Positions 54,038 through 64,000 of a stretch of 64,000 bases of DNA are shown piece by piece. The stretch's first letter is position 1. Each line of letters opens with the position of its first letter. Origin of the DNA: Rhynochetos jubatus (lineage: Eukaryota; Chordata; Aves; Eurypygiformes; Rhynochetidae); assembly GCA_027574665.1 (NCBI GenBank), contig CM050664.1, positions 16,766,774 through 16,830,773 of the forward strand. The letters run 5' to 3'. The notes below the pieces were generated by a model. The model saw nothing but the letters and a program-made list of their open reading frames with translations, made no database searches and was not told the origin of the DNA. The position numbers and the translations under genes are program-made.

Positions 54038-57000
54038 GGTTACATCCTGCAGTCCCCAGCGAGGAGGCTGCTCCTGCAGGGCTGTGGGGAGGGACTGGAC
54101 GCTCAGAGCTCTCCAGGAACCCGTATTTGTCCCTGCAAGCAGCGGGATGCATGTGGGTGAGAGCAGAGAGCTCCTCCTTTGCTGTTGAGGGTGGTACCAG
54201 GTCCCAGCCTGTTTTAGCCCCAGGCAGGGGAGTTCACACAGCAGAGGGAGGAGAAGGGCTGGTTCTAGGAGCTTCAGTCCTAGAAGGAAGCCTCCTGCTA
54301 TGTGGCTTCCTCTGGGCAAGCTTCGAGGAATGTTTTTCCCAGAGGTTCATGGTATGTCTTCTCCTGGGTCAGCTGTTGGCCCAGCACCCTGATCAAGAGC
54401 TGTTTAGTGCGTGGGGTGACTGCGTTCTCATTCCTGGATCTTCCCTGGAGCAAGGGATTAGCTCAGAGGGGACTATTTGTAGGTTGGGGGAGTGAAGGAA
54501 TTAACGAAGTGTCAGTCTTGTCCCCGAGTCTGGGAAGCTGAGAACCAAGAGGGGTTGGGAAACTCAGGCAGGAGTGGAGCTGGCTTGTGCTTCCTGGACG
54601 AATAAGTAAGAACAGGAGCGTGGGGGATATCCCACCACAAGGAGTGGTCTTCTGCACATGGGACCAGTCTGCCTGACTGGCTTCCTCAGCGGGCTGGAGC
54701 AGCTCCAGGGACCTCTGCCTCTTCTTCCTGCTGCGTGCCAAAGGGCTAGGAGTACCCTAGGAAAAGTTGATCCAGCAACTTCTTAGATACGTTGAAAGAT
54801 GTGGACTATTCCCTTTTTTCTTTTTTAATTTGCTCTCTTCAGAGCCAAACCCTACTTTGGAGCCAGAGGGAAGGAAAGGGGGTTGGGCAGACCCAGATCC
54901 CCACCCTTCCTGCCTGCATCGCTTTGGGTGGTGTGACAGAAGAGCTGGGGCCCAACAGGTCAGCACTGTGGGTGAGTGGTGAGGATCAGGGTTTATTTGG
55001 AAGCACCCAGGTCCTGGCAGCAGGAGGAATCTCCATGGGAGAGCTTTGCCATCCTGAACTCGCTGTATGTGCCTTCTGCTCAGAGTGCTGGTGGGGCAAT
55101 TTGAGGAAGGGTCCTCCTCACATACAACAGATCAGGGTAAGTGGGTGTGAGTGGTTTGGAGGTGGAAAGATCGACTCTGGTTTTGTTTTGGAAGCAGTAT
55201 TTTGGGAGCAGTTAAACAGTGTCAGTTGGAACCTGGTAATTATTGCAGCTGCAAGGGACAAAAAACCAAGATCCAAACTCAGCATCTTGCTAAGGTGCTT
55301 AACTGTTAATTTCCATGAGTGAGATCCACCCTTCTCAAGACACTTCAATCTGCTCGCATTGTTACTTCCTCTCCTGATTAGGTAGGTGGAAGCAGTGCTT
55401 TATTAATTAGGAGGAAAATCCTGTTCCCTCCTACCGGGGCAGAGGAGCTCTTGGCAGTTGGCTCCCTTCTGCGGCTGAAGCCTTCCCTGTTCAGCACCCT
55501 GCGGGGCATCTTCCGGGGCATCTCCCTGCACAGTGCGAGAAGTTCCTCAAAAATAAGGCTGAGAGTGCTTCCAGAGAGGCTTTCTTCTTTGTCCTTCTTT
55601 AACTGACCCTTTCCCTTGGTAGAGGGGAGTTTTCCTTCCTGCCTTTCCTCCTTGCAGGCTCTTCATTTGCTTAGTGTTGGCCAAAGGTGTTTTCGGGCTC
55701 GCGTGGCCAGCGTGTACATCCTTTGCACTGAGTGATGATGCTGCCGCTCCTCCTGGTTTTGAACAGGTTCACCCTCTCCCCTTCTTGGGCTGATGTCCCC
55801 CCTAAATATTGTTCATTGGCTGCTCTCACCTGGCATGAGGGGTGACCCTGAAGAAAAGGATTTACTGCTTTGCCTGGAGAAATCCGATTTCACACAGCAC
55901 TCGCAGCCAAGCAGCCCACTTAGACCAGACAGTCTTGGAGATCACTACGACTTAGCTAGGTTATCCTCCACCTATTTATAGATCCCTTCCACTCCCCAGC
56001 TCCACCCACCGTGGAGTTTTGCCACGCCGCTTTAAAGCAGGACTCCCAGGCTCTCCTCCCCCTGCAGAGCGTTTGCCTCGAGCCGCCTGCTCCGACTGCG
56101 TGGTGCAGACCTGAGGGAGGAGGACGGGCCAAGACACGAGCAACACGTTGGGAGCCAGCAGTAATGCGGGCAGCAGGCATGTCTCTCGCCTGTTGTGGTG
56201 AGCTAAAACTGGCGTTCCTGCGTGTAGGAGGAAGCAAAGGGTTCTGCTTTTCCAGCTTGAGAGTCAGCTGAGGAAGTGGTCTCGAACCGGCATGTGGAAT
56301 TGCTTTATTTGGCCGTGTAGCTCTGCCCGAGGAGGGGAAAAAGACTATTAACCGAGCGAGCATCCTGCTGTCTGTTTTGCGCAGCCTGAGAGGAAAGGTA
56401 CGGGGATGTGTTTCTACCCATCTTGCCTTTATTTATTTACTTTATCGTGGTAGAACCCGAGTCTGGAGGTGAGGCAGAGCTTGTTCTCAGAGCAGGTCTC
56501 TGAGTCGCGCCCCCCGTGCCGTAGCCGTGCTGTGGCTGCAGGAGCACGTACGGCCCTTGGGCTGCCGCAGAGAAGCCAGAGGTGCAGGACAACTGACGTC
56601 TCCAGTCAGACTTGAGCTGATGAGTCTTGGAAAATACTCTTCCCTCACAACACGTGGCTTTCATTTAGCCAGAAAATGGGATTTGTTACAAATTAACTGC
56701 TTGAATAGCAGGAAATGGGAGGGGAAGGGCCAGAGATCCATTCTGGCCGGATCTGCAAAGACGGACGCGATCTTGCTGTTGGGCAGGTTGGGAAGCAAAG
56801 CAGAGAGCAGTGTCAGCCGAGGCACAGCAGTTAGGCAGACTAAATGAGGAAATCGAGGTAGGGAAAAGTGTGTTCTTGCTCTCTTTTTTCAGTTTTAGGC
56901 CAGGCTTTGCGGGTGACAAGAAGAGACCAAGGCAGAGCGGTTAACGCTCTCCAGCTAATGGCCTAAAGCAGGCGCGTTCCGGTATTAAACTCGTAGCAAA

Positions 57001-58099
57001 ACTGCACCTGCTCCTGGAGCTGCCGCATTCGAGAGTCTGCTATCGAGTAAGGCCTTTCTTGATCCCTTAGATCAGTACTGGGATTGAAAAGATGTATTTT
57101 AGGAGTCTTTGTTTCAGGCTTTTTACAGCACAAAGTAGTTTCTTTGCAAAGGTCTTTGTATAGTTCATTCATCTCTATAAATCCTGGTGGGTAATTGAAT
57201 AAGCTCAGCTGTGCTAATTTTTCCTTCTTCCTCGTTTCTTCTTTTTCGCTCTGTTAAATGTTCCCTTGATCTGTTCCTCCTGACACCCATCCAGAGTGCT
57301 GTGCCTTTTGCCTTTCAGGAGAGACGTGTATGTTTAAACTTCTTTGAATAGTAGAGGACACGAAATGTTTCTGTAGTTTAACTGTGAGGGTGCCCAAAGA
57401 ATAAATTCTAAAAAGTAGGGGAGAGAGAGAGGGAGAAAAGGAGGAAGGGTCAAAGCCCCAAACCTGCTTTTGTGGGTAGGGGTATGCTCAGTATCAGCTA
57501 AAAATGGGCTTGAGCTGGAAGTATTTCCTTGCACTGTATGAAGTGGTCACAGACACCAGACTGTCTCCAGCCTTACTGTGCCCTTCGTGGTGAACGGGAG
57601 ATGAGGGGTATTTTATTTTACGTACAAGAGAAATAAGATCTCTTCACCACATACAAGCCATTAAGTCAGAGCCTAGAGCTTTCAGAATAGAATAACCTTC
57701 CTGTGCTTGTGAATCCCAAGGGCTGCTGGTTTGGGCTCTAGGTGAGACTCGCTCGCTCCCTTTCTGCTGCTTTGCTGTGGTGGCAGGGGCTTTCTGCTAG
57801 GCTCTGGTGTGCTTCCCTCCGCCAGCCAGGCTGCTTCCCTGTGCCCGGGGGCTCCTGGTGCTGAACTGGGGAGGGCCTCCTCTAGAGCCATCCCCATCCC
57901 CAGGCAGCAAAAGCTGGATTCAGTGAAATGGCCCTTCCCATCCCAGTGAGCCCTGGGATGGGGATCCTGGTTGGAGCATGCATTAACAGGCTTCTAAAAC
58001 TGGAGGGTTGTTGCTTAAATCATACCTTATCTTTCTCTCTTTTTCTTTCCTTTTGTTCCCCTTTCTCTCTTTTGTTTTGTTTTTTCAACTCTTGATCAG
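54038..58099. other. Non-coding stretch after the LTR
   Basis: No supported gene. The 3' edge (58020-58099) is a long pyrimidine tract leading to the acceptor of the exon at 58.1 kb. Confidence 0.45.
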
Positions 58100-58419
58100 A
58101 ACCGACCTTCCTTTCTCCAGTGTGTTGGGATCTTTACAGCAGCCCATGCCGCAGCGCCTCGCCTGTTCCACCCGAACTGCCTGTGCCACTGGCTTGGACC
58201 TAACCTAGGATAAATCTCAGCGTGGCCTGGGTAGGGGGGAACCATGGGGAGCTCTGCCTCGTCGCTGACCGCAGAGACGGAGTCGGACCATGGCTTCACT
58301 AGCCCGCCCTACCCGGGGCACCCAGCCGTGGGCTGGTATAGGAGTAGTCACAGTGGCCCTGTTTGGGAAAGTGCCCTTATAACGCGGCAGCATCAGCATT
58401 TACACCACCGGGTGCGAAG
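58100..58419 (+). CDS. Putative first coding exon of an unidentified gene
   Basis: A strong pyrimidine tract and TGATCAG acceptor precede the exon, and CGAAG/GTAAGG is a good donor at 58419/58420. A second usable acceptor (CTTTCTCCAG) lies at 58120. Within it an ATG at 58244-58246 in optimal context (GGAACCATGG) opens 58 codons plus two bases: [18 protein letters not shown], then a Pro/Gly/Ser-rich part and a His/Arg-rich end. MGSS at the start fits an N-myristoylation signal. The reading frame hits a stop just after the donor, as expected for a spliced exon. The upstream CpG exon at 41.1-41.3 kb is the likely 5' partner. I do not recognise the protein. No second coding exon was found before 64 kb. 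Confidence 0.42.
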
Positions 58420-61400
58420 GTAAGGAGGAGGGGAAGGAGCCTGCTTACCTGCTTACCTCTCAGCTTGAGTCTGGGGCGCTGCATTTAGGAGATAAGTCGC
58501 TTTGCATCCTGTTGGGTGTCGGGTCCTTCCATTCAGAGGCTCAGTTCAATTCCTTGTGAGAGCTAGAGCCAAATTTCCCCCATTTGAGTGATGCCTAGCC
58601 ATGTCCTTTTTACAGGGCTGCTGATGTCCCCTGCAGAATAGACTGCAGGACTCATCCCAGCTCTTCCTCACTCACCTGAATTGTGAATGTGGCTGCCTGG
58701 GAAGGGGATCTCAGTTGTTTCAACAAGTTTGCCATGTTCTTGTGGCTCCTCTCCCGCCTGACCTCCCAACTACACTGTAGGTATTGTGGATGGAGGACTG
58801 CGATTCCTGGTTGGGTGGTGATAAGTAGCAAGAGTTGCTGAACTCAGAAGAGCAGGAGAAGCTGTTTTCATGCAAAAGCAGTGAAACGCTTTTGAATACC
58901 AGATCCAGGGGAACGAAACACACCAAAACAGAATTATTCTGAAAGAGCTCAGTGTTTCCACCCCTCAATTTCTCTCCCTCCTTGATGAAATCAGCACCTC
59001 AGATGTGTCTCTGAGTCATTGCCTCTGCCCCTTCCCCATCAGCCACTTGCAGTGAGGAACTGTTCTTCCTGTTGGAGGGCTGGTGTCCTGCATTCAGTCT
59101 CTGACAGGTTGAGAGGTATGTCAAAACCATCTAAAAATCCTCTGCCCCGGGGGCTTGGCTACAGAGGCTGCCGTGTTTTGTGCTAGTAATATTTGAGCCT
59201 TTGCCTAATGCCTGCTTTGTGTAGATTCCAGCCTGGTTGGGTGTTCGTACTTGCTTCGGTCTGTTTGGAGCTGCTGGTCTTTTAGGAGTAGCTGCTTGCT
59301 GCTGAGTGTCCCCGAGCTGTTGTGGCTTTCCACTGGAGGCGTTTGCTGTGATGGTCATGTAGTATCTGTCGCGTAGTTCCCGTTTTCTTGCCTTTCGGTT
59401 GCTGCAAGTCCCGGAATGTGCTTCACGGTGTCTGGTGCACGACTCCGGGAGACTCCGAGGCAAGCAGCGTCACGCTTTGCTCCTCTGTGTCCCTGTCTTG
59501 GGTTTCCTTGTTGAACTGGTAACAGTGTGAAACCAATTAGCTGTTGTCTTTGCTCTCAGTCATGGATCTGAGTTCCTACTAATGCCCAAGAGGACTTTAA
59601 AAAGTCTATTTTGTGCGGTTCCCAACATCTACTGTTGTGGGTACCAACCGCTGGCTGGCGCACAGTTCTGGTCGGTGATCTGTGCTGTGTAGGTTTGTCC
59701 CCTCTAGTTTAGAGGGATCCTGCGAACAGAGCTGCATCCTTCCTGCAGGTTTATTCCTTCCAGGCTGCTGGTTTTTCCTCTGTTGCCTCGAAGAGTTGGG
59801 GAGGGTGTGGACAGCTCCCGGGTGAATACCCTGGGATGCCCGTGCACGGCCAGCACTGAGATTTAGGAGCTTCCAGTGCAAAGCTGGCACTGGGCACTGA
59901 AAAGGTTGTGTCTGTGCAGCCTGGTGTGTGCCAGCTGAGACTGCTCTTGATTCAAAGCCTGTAGCTTGGAGGGGCTTGAGAAACTATGTGAAATCTTGAC
60001 GTGTGGAAATAAATTTCCTGAACAACCAGCCTTCGTGGTGGAGCGGATGTTGGGGCAAGAACAGGAACTGCCGGTCTCGGTGCAGATAAAGCCAGTGTCC
60101 TGTTAGGACAGGAGTGGTTTTTCTGATAATTATGCATTTCTCCTGCTAAAGAGAGAAAGAGAACTCATCCCGGCTAAGTGTCGCGTGGTTCCTGAGCAGT
60201 GAATTGCGTGGGAAGAACTCGCTTTAGGCAGTGATTATGGAAGTGGGTTCAAAAGACCTGCTGAGATCAGCCGGGCTGTCAGGCATCAAAGTACCCGCGG
60301 TTCCCATGGCGAGATGGGTGAAACAACAGGGCAAAGAAGCAGCCGATGATTGGTTTCCAGAGAGAAACAGATAAATATATTCTTTTTAAAAAATAAGGAA
60401 GCCACTAGAACAGTTAGCGTAGGTAGCCCTGCCTCTGAATGCCTGGAGTCCTGTAGCACAGGAAGGAAGTGGAGTACTGGGGAGTCACTTCGAGGCTGGA
60501 CAGTTCTGGGATAGACTTTTCTTTTCCTGCTGATTTCCTGTCCCTGCCCGTGGCCGCCTTCAGAGCTGATAATGCTTTGGCTGCTGGAGAGCGGCACAGA
60601 GCCAAGCCTGCTCCAGTCTCTCACGCCTCGGTGATGAGCACAGACTTGGCAGGAAAGCAGGGACACAGGTACTTCGTGAGTGACTTTGGCCTGTACTTGG
60701 TGGGGGAACTGGGGGAGGTTTCCCTCATGGTGGGGTGGGAATAAGGGAGGAAATCAGTGCTGTTTGGCTTTTGAGATTTTAGAAGCTGGGAGGAAGCTGC
60801 AGTATCTCCTGTTGCCTGGGTGAGACTGGAGGTCTGGAGTACTCTGTCTGCTGAAGGCAGGGCACAAGGGGAGAAGGGCCTTAATGGTCGAAGCAGTAGA
60901 TGTGTGACATCCAGGTTTGAGTCCCTGGTCTCTTCTGGACCAGGCAGCACACCTCTTCCTATGCGTCACTGTCCCACATTATCAAAGGGAGTGTGCCCCT
61001 GCCTTCCCCGGCGTGCCAGGAGGACGTAGCTACTGAAAGGCTAGAGGTGCCAAGTGTCATATGCCTGTGTGTTAGAGGGATCTTATGCTGAAATCGCTGC
61101 TTAGGGCAAAGATGTTGCTTTTAAATACATCCTTGGTGGCTGTGTGTAGCCAGGCAAATTCTGGCTTAGCTACGAGTGCCCTTGGGCTCTTTGCTTGTAC
61201 GCTCAGAGGTGTTTGGCCTGGGCTGGGGGTGGATAAGAGCGTGTGGCTGAGCCTGCAGACCCGTTATGTCCGAGCTGCCTGACATGCCAAACCCGCCGTG
61301 AAGCTGAGAGCGGCAAGGTGCAGTGCCAGGAGTCCGGGTGCTGGCAGCAGGATATAGCTCCGCTGCTTCTGCTGCCACTGAAAGGTTTGGGAGCCGTAGG

Positions 61401-64000
61401 CTCGTGGTGGCTTCTCCCGCTGCTGCTGGAAGTGGCGGTGGCAGCTCTCCAGCATGCATCCTTCCACTTCCGTAAGGTGCTAGGAGGGAATTAGGGCACC
61501 GAACTGTGTCCCAGGTGAGATTTGGAGTGTTTCTGTTCACCTGCTCTTCTGTCCCCAGCATTCATGAAGAGGGACAACAGGGTCCTGTCCTGGTGAAATT
61601 CTTGACGGTTGCCTTCTGCATAGGCACAAGAGATGGGGCTTTTCCCTGCTCGACCACTGTTTGCTGTGGCCCTTTCAGTGAGGTCTCTGCCAGAGCTGGG
61701 CACACGTTAGCACCAGGCTGGTGGGCTGGGGGGGTTTCTGGGTTGTGGATCGCTTTGGAAGCCTTATGAAGGGTTCGTAGCACTGAGAATTTCTTGAATT
61801 CTCTCTGCTCAGGAAAGGCTTTTGGGGAAAGTGTTGCAAGATCTGTGCAGCAGAATCTAAGCGTCTCTGCCCTCACTCGGTGTGGCTGAATCTCTCTGCA
61901 CTCCTTCCTTTTCCAGAGAATATGCATTTTCTGGGATTTCCCGCAGCATTCTGCAAAGGCTTTGTGTTCTCTAAAAGCCTGTTCAGAGTGAAATACCTCT
62001 GGGCTTCAATGACTGCAGAGGGAGGAACAGACTTCTTTATATATTTTTAGCATTAAAAAAAAAAAATCCCTCTGCTTTTGTAGGGAAGCAGGAGATCTGC
62101 TTTTGTTGTTGGCAGCTGGTGGGAGGGCACTTGCTGTACCCCACCCCTGCTCCCTAGAAGCACCACCTAATTCTGGAGAGAAACCCAGTGTGAGACATCT
62201 GTGACCCTGCTGCTTGTGAACCCCATGGCTGAAACGTGTGAAGAGAGGCAAGTCAAACGGTGGGTAGCATCACCCAGTCATGTCTCGGGGGCTTTGAGCC
62301 ATCTTGAGGCTGGTGGAGATGTTACTAAGGGGACACTGTCATACCGAGGAGCATGTGGCAGGGAGCCCTACGGAGGGAGCATGTTGTTGTGTGCAGCTCC
62401 TTCCCTCCCTACTGTGTTGTGGCATTTCATCTCTTGAGTGCAGCATAAGCAGAACTGGTGTCTGGAGGATGTTTCTTCTTGGGGAAACCAAGGCCCAGAG
62501 AAGTGAGAAGTCTGGGAAGAAAAGCAGCTGGTAAAGCATCGAGTGACTCTGAAGCGTCTCCCTGCTTCTGTTTTCTGTCATCGGACCTCAGCCTCGGGAG
62601 GTCTGACAGCCTTGGCGGGCCAGCGTGCGGGCTCTTTGGGGTACAGGTACTCGAGCTGGGGTTGGGGCTGCAGGTTGGGGCAGACGCAGTTCCCTGGGTT
62701 TTATTGGCAACCTGCTTGGATTGGTGTGCTCAGAGGGTTGATTTTGTACCTTGCAAGAATCACGGGCTGGTTGAGGTTGGGCGGGACCTCTGGGACCCAG
62801 CAAGTCCAACTCCCCTCCCAAGCCACCAGGCAGTCACGTGTGGTTGTGGCAAAGCTGGGGATAAACAAGACCTGCTCTGACTCTATATCCACAGAGGAGG
62901 GAAAAAGAGATTGCTCTTTCAAACCCCAGGGGTACTAACATCAGCTCTGATATTCGGGATGCGCCTGTTCGTCACACCAGAGCGGAGCCTGTGCTCCCCA
63001 GGTGCTACAGTGAGGTGGATGCTTCCCCTGTGCGGGTTGTGCTCCCTCTGGAAGTTGTTGTGGCGTTGAAGTTCAGCTGGGATTTCATAGAGCAACGATG
63101 CTGCAGGTTGTCGTGGATACCTGCGTGATGGGATCATCAGGCTTGTAACTGTTCACTTGCCAGTTCTCACCGGAGCACACAGCTGGGATGATGTGCTGCT
63201 CAAGAAAGTGTGCAGTGCTGAGGAGTTGGCAGGTTGGTATGCTGTTTCATCCGCCTGGGTCTTCCAGTCCTGCCCATCCGCTTTCCATGCTGGATGCTCC
63301 AGCAGTCTGCTTGCTCACAAAGCCTCATAGTTGTTCAAATTGAGGCCATTTATAGCTCTGGAGCCAAGAAGATCTTGGAGGGTGGTGCAGAGCAGCAGAG
63401 ACCGAAGTTCTCAAATAGGTGCCCACATGAACTGTCCCTTCACTCCTCATCTGCCCCCAACCTTCCCCATCTCCGTTCCCTCTTCTTCTCTTCCCTCCAA
63501 AGAGAGAGCGAAAGCCAGGGCAGAACGTCAGTTGGAGCGCGTGTCCTCGTCTTAAGCAGCGGGGTTGGCTAAAATCTGAACAGAAATGGCTGAACCTCTT
63601 GCCTGGAGTGTTGCTGTCACAGCACGGAGAGCACAGCAGACCTGTCCCTGCGATAGTGCCAACCTTCGGAAGGGAAAGCAGCACCTTTACCTGACTGCGG
63701 TAGCTGAGCATCAGGGAAGTAGGTTCAGGTCCTTCTCCCAGTGCAAGTGTTTGGATAGTTTTGCTTTGGTGGTCTGAGGATGCTGCGCTGCGTGAAGGCA
63801 GTTAGCATCCAGCTTTGGCTCTGTGTAGATCTGCGGTCCCATCCTCTTCATCTCTTTTGGGAAGGGATCCTGGAGATGCTATTTTGCTGTGAAGGAAGCT
63901 GGTCTCTTGTTCTCTGTGCTATGGGGGGGTGTGGTGGGAGGGCCTGGTAGGGCCCTTCGGTGCTGTACTTGGGGCAGTGTGTTGCCAGGTGCAGGTATGT
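58420..64000. other. Non-coding stretch to the window end, presumed intron
   Basis: Apart from one CR1 remnant, nothing was recognised. Several frames of 100-140 codons occur on both strands, but they overlap one another and lack domains or matching splice sites. Confidence 0.45.
62745..62830 (-). mobile_element. Short CR1 3'-end remnant
   Basis: The plus strand reads GGGCTGGTTGAGGTTGGGCG, then GGACCTCTGGGA and AAGTCCAACTCCCC, the complement of the terminal CR1 sequence. Only about 85 bp remains. Sense strand is minus. Confidence 0.7.

Noticed and set aside
58244..58419. Assignment of the MGSS exon to a named gene
   Set aside because: Compared from memory with several MGSS-type and 16p13-neighbourhood proteins; none matched, so no symbol was given.

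Overview
The window reads as nuclear DNA of a bird. It holds intron-bearing vertebrate genes with CpG-island promoters, several CR1 LINE fragments with the 3' end typical of birds and reptiles, and a solo LTR of an avian endogenous retrovirus family that is common in Neoaves. The first half matches the human 16p13.3 gene order NAGPA (-), ALG1 (+), EEF2KMT (-), and the short compact introns suit an avian microchromosome. The species cannot be named from sequence alone.

Layout: 1-3.0 kb is non-coding and may be the 3' UTR of a plus-strand neighbour (SEC14L5 by synteny). 3.3-14.5 kb is NAGPA on the minus strand, 11 coding exons and 603 aa, with one EGF exon more than I recall in the human gene. 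14.5-17.45 kb is an intergenic gap. 17.45-25.69 kb is ALG1 on the plus strand, 13 exons and 469 aa. 27.46-31.64 kb is EEF2KMT on the minus strand, 8 exons and 338 aa. A tRNA-Lys(TTT) gene lies in the 371 bp between the start codons of EEF2KMT and the divergent NDUFB6 (32.0-34.3 kb, 4 exons, 128 aa). All four protein-gene models were built by hand from splice sites and stay in frame through every junction.

Right of NDUFB6 the window is less certain. 34.75-38.26 kb carries CR1 pieces around a putative unrecognised four-exon gene (35.6-36.6 kb, 134 aa, stop codon at the start of the last exon). 39.06-39.72 kb is a 15-copy, 44-bp minisatellite. 40.4-41.85 kb is a large CpG island with a candidate non-coding first exon. 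A candidate first coding exon lies at 58.1-58.4 kb, so most of 41.3-64 kb may be long introns of one plus-strand gene that I could not identify. A solo LTR lies at 53.36-54.04 kb.

The genes form no operon or obvious joint system. ALG1 (N-glycan precursor assembly at the ER) and NAGPA (uncovering of mannose-6-phosphate in the trans-Golgi) both act in glycoprotein processing. EEF2KMT methylates elongation factor 2, and NDUFB6 is a complex I subunit. I found no convincing undescribed biological system. The best leads are the unrecognised 134-aa gene, the unidentified long-intron gene, the tRNA inside a divergent promoter, the extra NAGPA EGF exon, and the placement of NDUFB6 beside the 16p13.3-type block.
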